A DNA stretch of 64,000 nucleotides from Vibrio marisflavi CECT 7928 (lineage in GTDB: Bacteria > Pseudomonadota > Gammaproteobacteria > Enterobacterales > Vibrionaceae). Where the stretch lies: NCBI RefSeq assembly GCF_921294215.1, contig NZ_CAKLDM010000001.1, positions 248,001-312,000 of the forward strand. Reading direction: 5' to 3'. This document shows positions 63,942 to 64,000 of this stretch, piece by piece; position 1 is the first letter of the stretch; every line of letters starts with the position of its first letter. The notes beneath the pieces are model-generated. The model had not been told where the DNA came from, did no database searches, and saw only the letters and a program-made list of their open reading frames with translations. The position numbers and the translations under genes are program-made.

Positions 63942-64000
63942 ATGTCTGAAGTGCAATCAAAATATTTCTGTACCAATGACCACGTAAAATTGCACTACTT
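63942..64000 (+). CDS. Start of an alpha/beta hydrolase-like protein (partial)
   Basis: Only the first 19 codons are in the window. AAGGAA precedes ATG 63942. The fragment ends near VKLHY, which resembles the start of alpha/beta hydrolases. Too short to assign firmly. Confidence 0.35.
   Translation, partial: MSEVQSKYFCTNDHVKLHY

Overview
This 64 kb window comes from a marine gammaproteobacterium of the genus Vibrio. The evidence is a complete syp-type symbiosis/biofilm polysaccharide locus in the gene order known from Vibrio fischeri, an H-NOX/hybrid-kinase pair, vibrio-type PTS mannose genes, and uhpT, nhaD, malM, glgX and nagB homologues closely resembling enterobacterial and vibrio versions. 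Species cannot be fixed from sequence reading alone.

Layout. (1) 201-1247: an outer-membrane-like DUF3187 protein. 1411-3665: H-NOX nitric-oxide sensor and its hybrid kinase. (2) 3724-25450, minus strand: sypR,Q,P, a periplasmic solute-binding gene, then sypO,N,M,L,K,J,I,H,G,F,D,C,B,A. sypE is absent. I find sigma-54 promoters (GG-N10-GC or a near variant) and TTCTCA-N3-TG elements matching the published SypG enhancer upstream of sypA, sypI, sypM and sypP. (3) 25775-28402, minus: a lipoprotein and a large LruC/GEVED-type secreted protein, preceded by the same enhancer element and a sigma-54-like site, so probable SypG-regulon matrix proteins. (4) 28627-34678: a signalling island made of a PhnD-like binding protein plus a membrane kinase (same sensor module as SypF), a response regulator with a degenerate HD-GYP domain, a soluble kinase, and a PilZ c-di-GMP-binding protein. 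(5) 34870-41349: mannose/fructose-type PTS genes with AraC regulator, ManA and a ROK sugar kinase. (6) 41526-45314: two tandem TetR paralogues, TauE/SafE, YccF, and a protein with duplicated HTH modules and an endonuclease-like tail. (7) 45436-54292: GlgX, a DUF3012 lipoprotein, MalM, membrane Mrr-like nuclease, NagB, MaoP, an unknown small protein, and an Ada/AlkA fusion with Ogt. (8) 54346-63603: NhaD, a dicarboxylate symporter, a Dcu antiporter, an OPA transporter, a secreted CD39-like apyrase and UhpT. A partial gene starts at 63942.

How it fits together. Regions 1-4 look like one biofilm superlocus. NO sensing (HnoX/HahK), SypF-type phosphorelay, c-di-GMP reading (PilZ) and two binding-protein inputs sit around polysaccharide synthesis/export genes and candidate matrix proteins, linked by sigma-54/SypG promoters. 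The remainder is ordinary sugar, dicarboxylate, organophosphate and DNA-repair housekeeping with a few oddities (pseudo-HPr/IIA fusion, apyrase next to UhpT, possible structured RNA at 47572-47688). I saw no rRNA, tRNA, IS element or CRISPR array. Bases 1-200 hold no gene I can support; they probably include the tail of an upstream gene.
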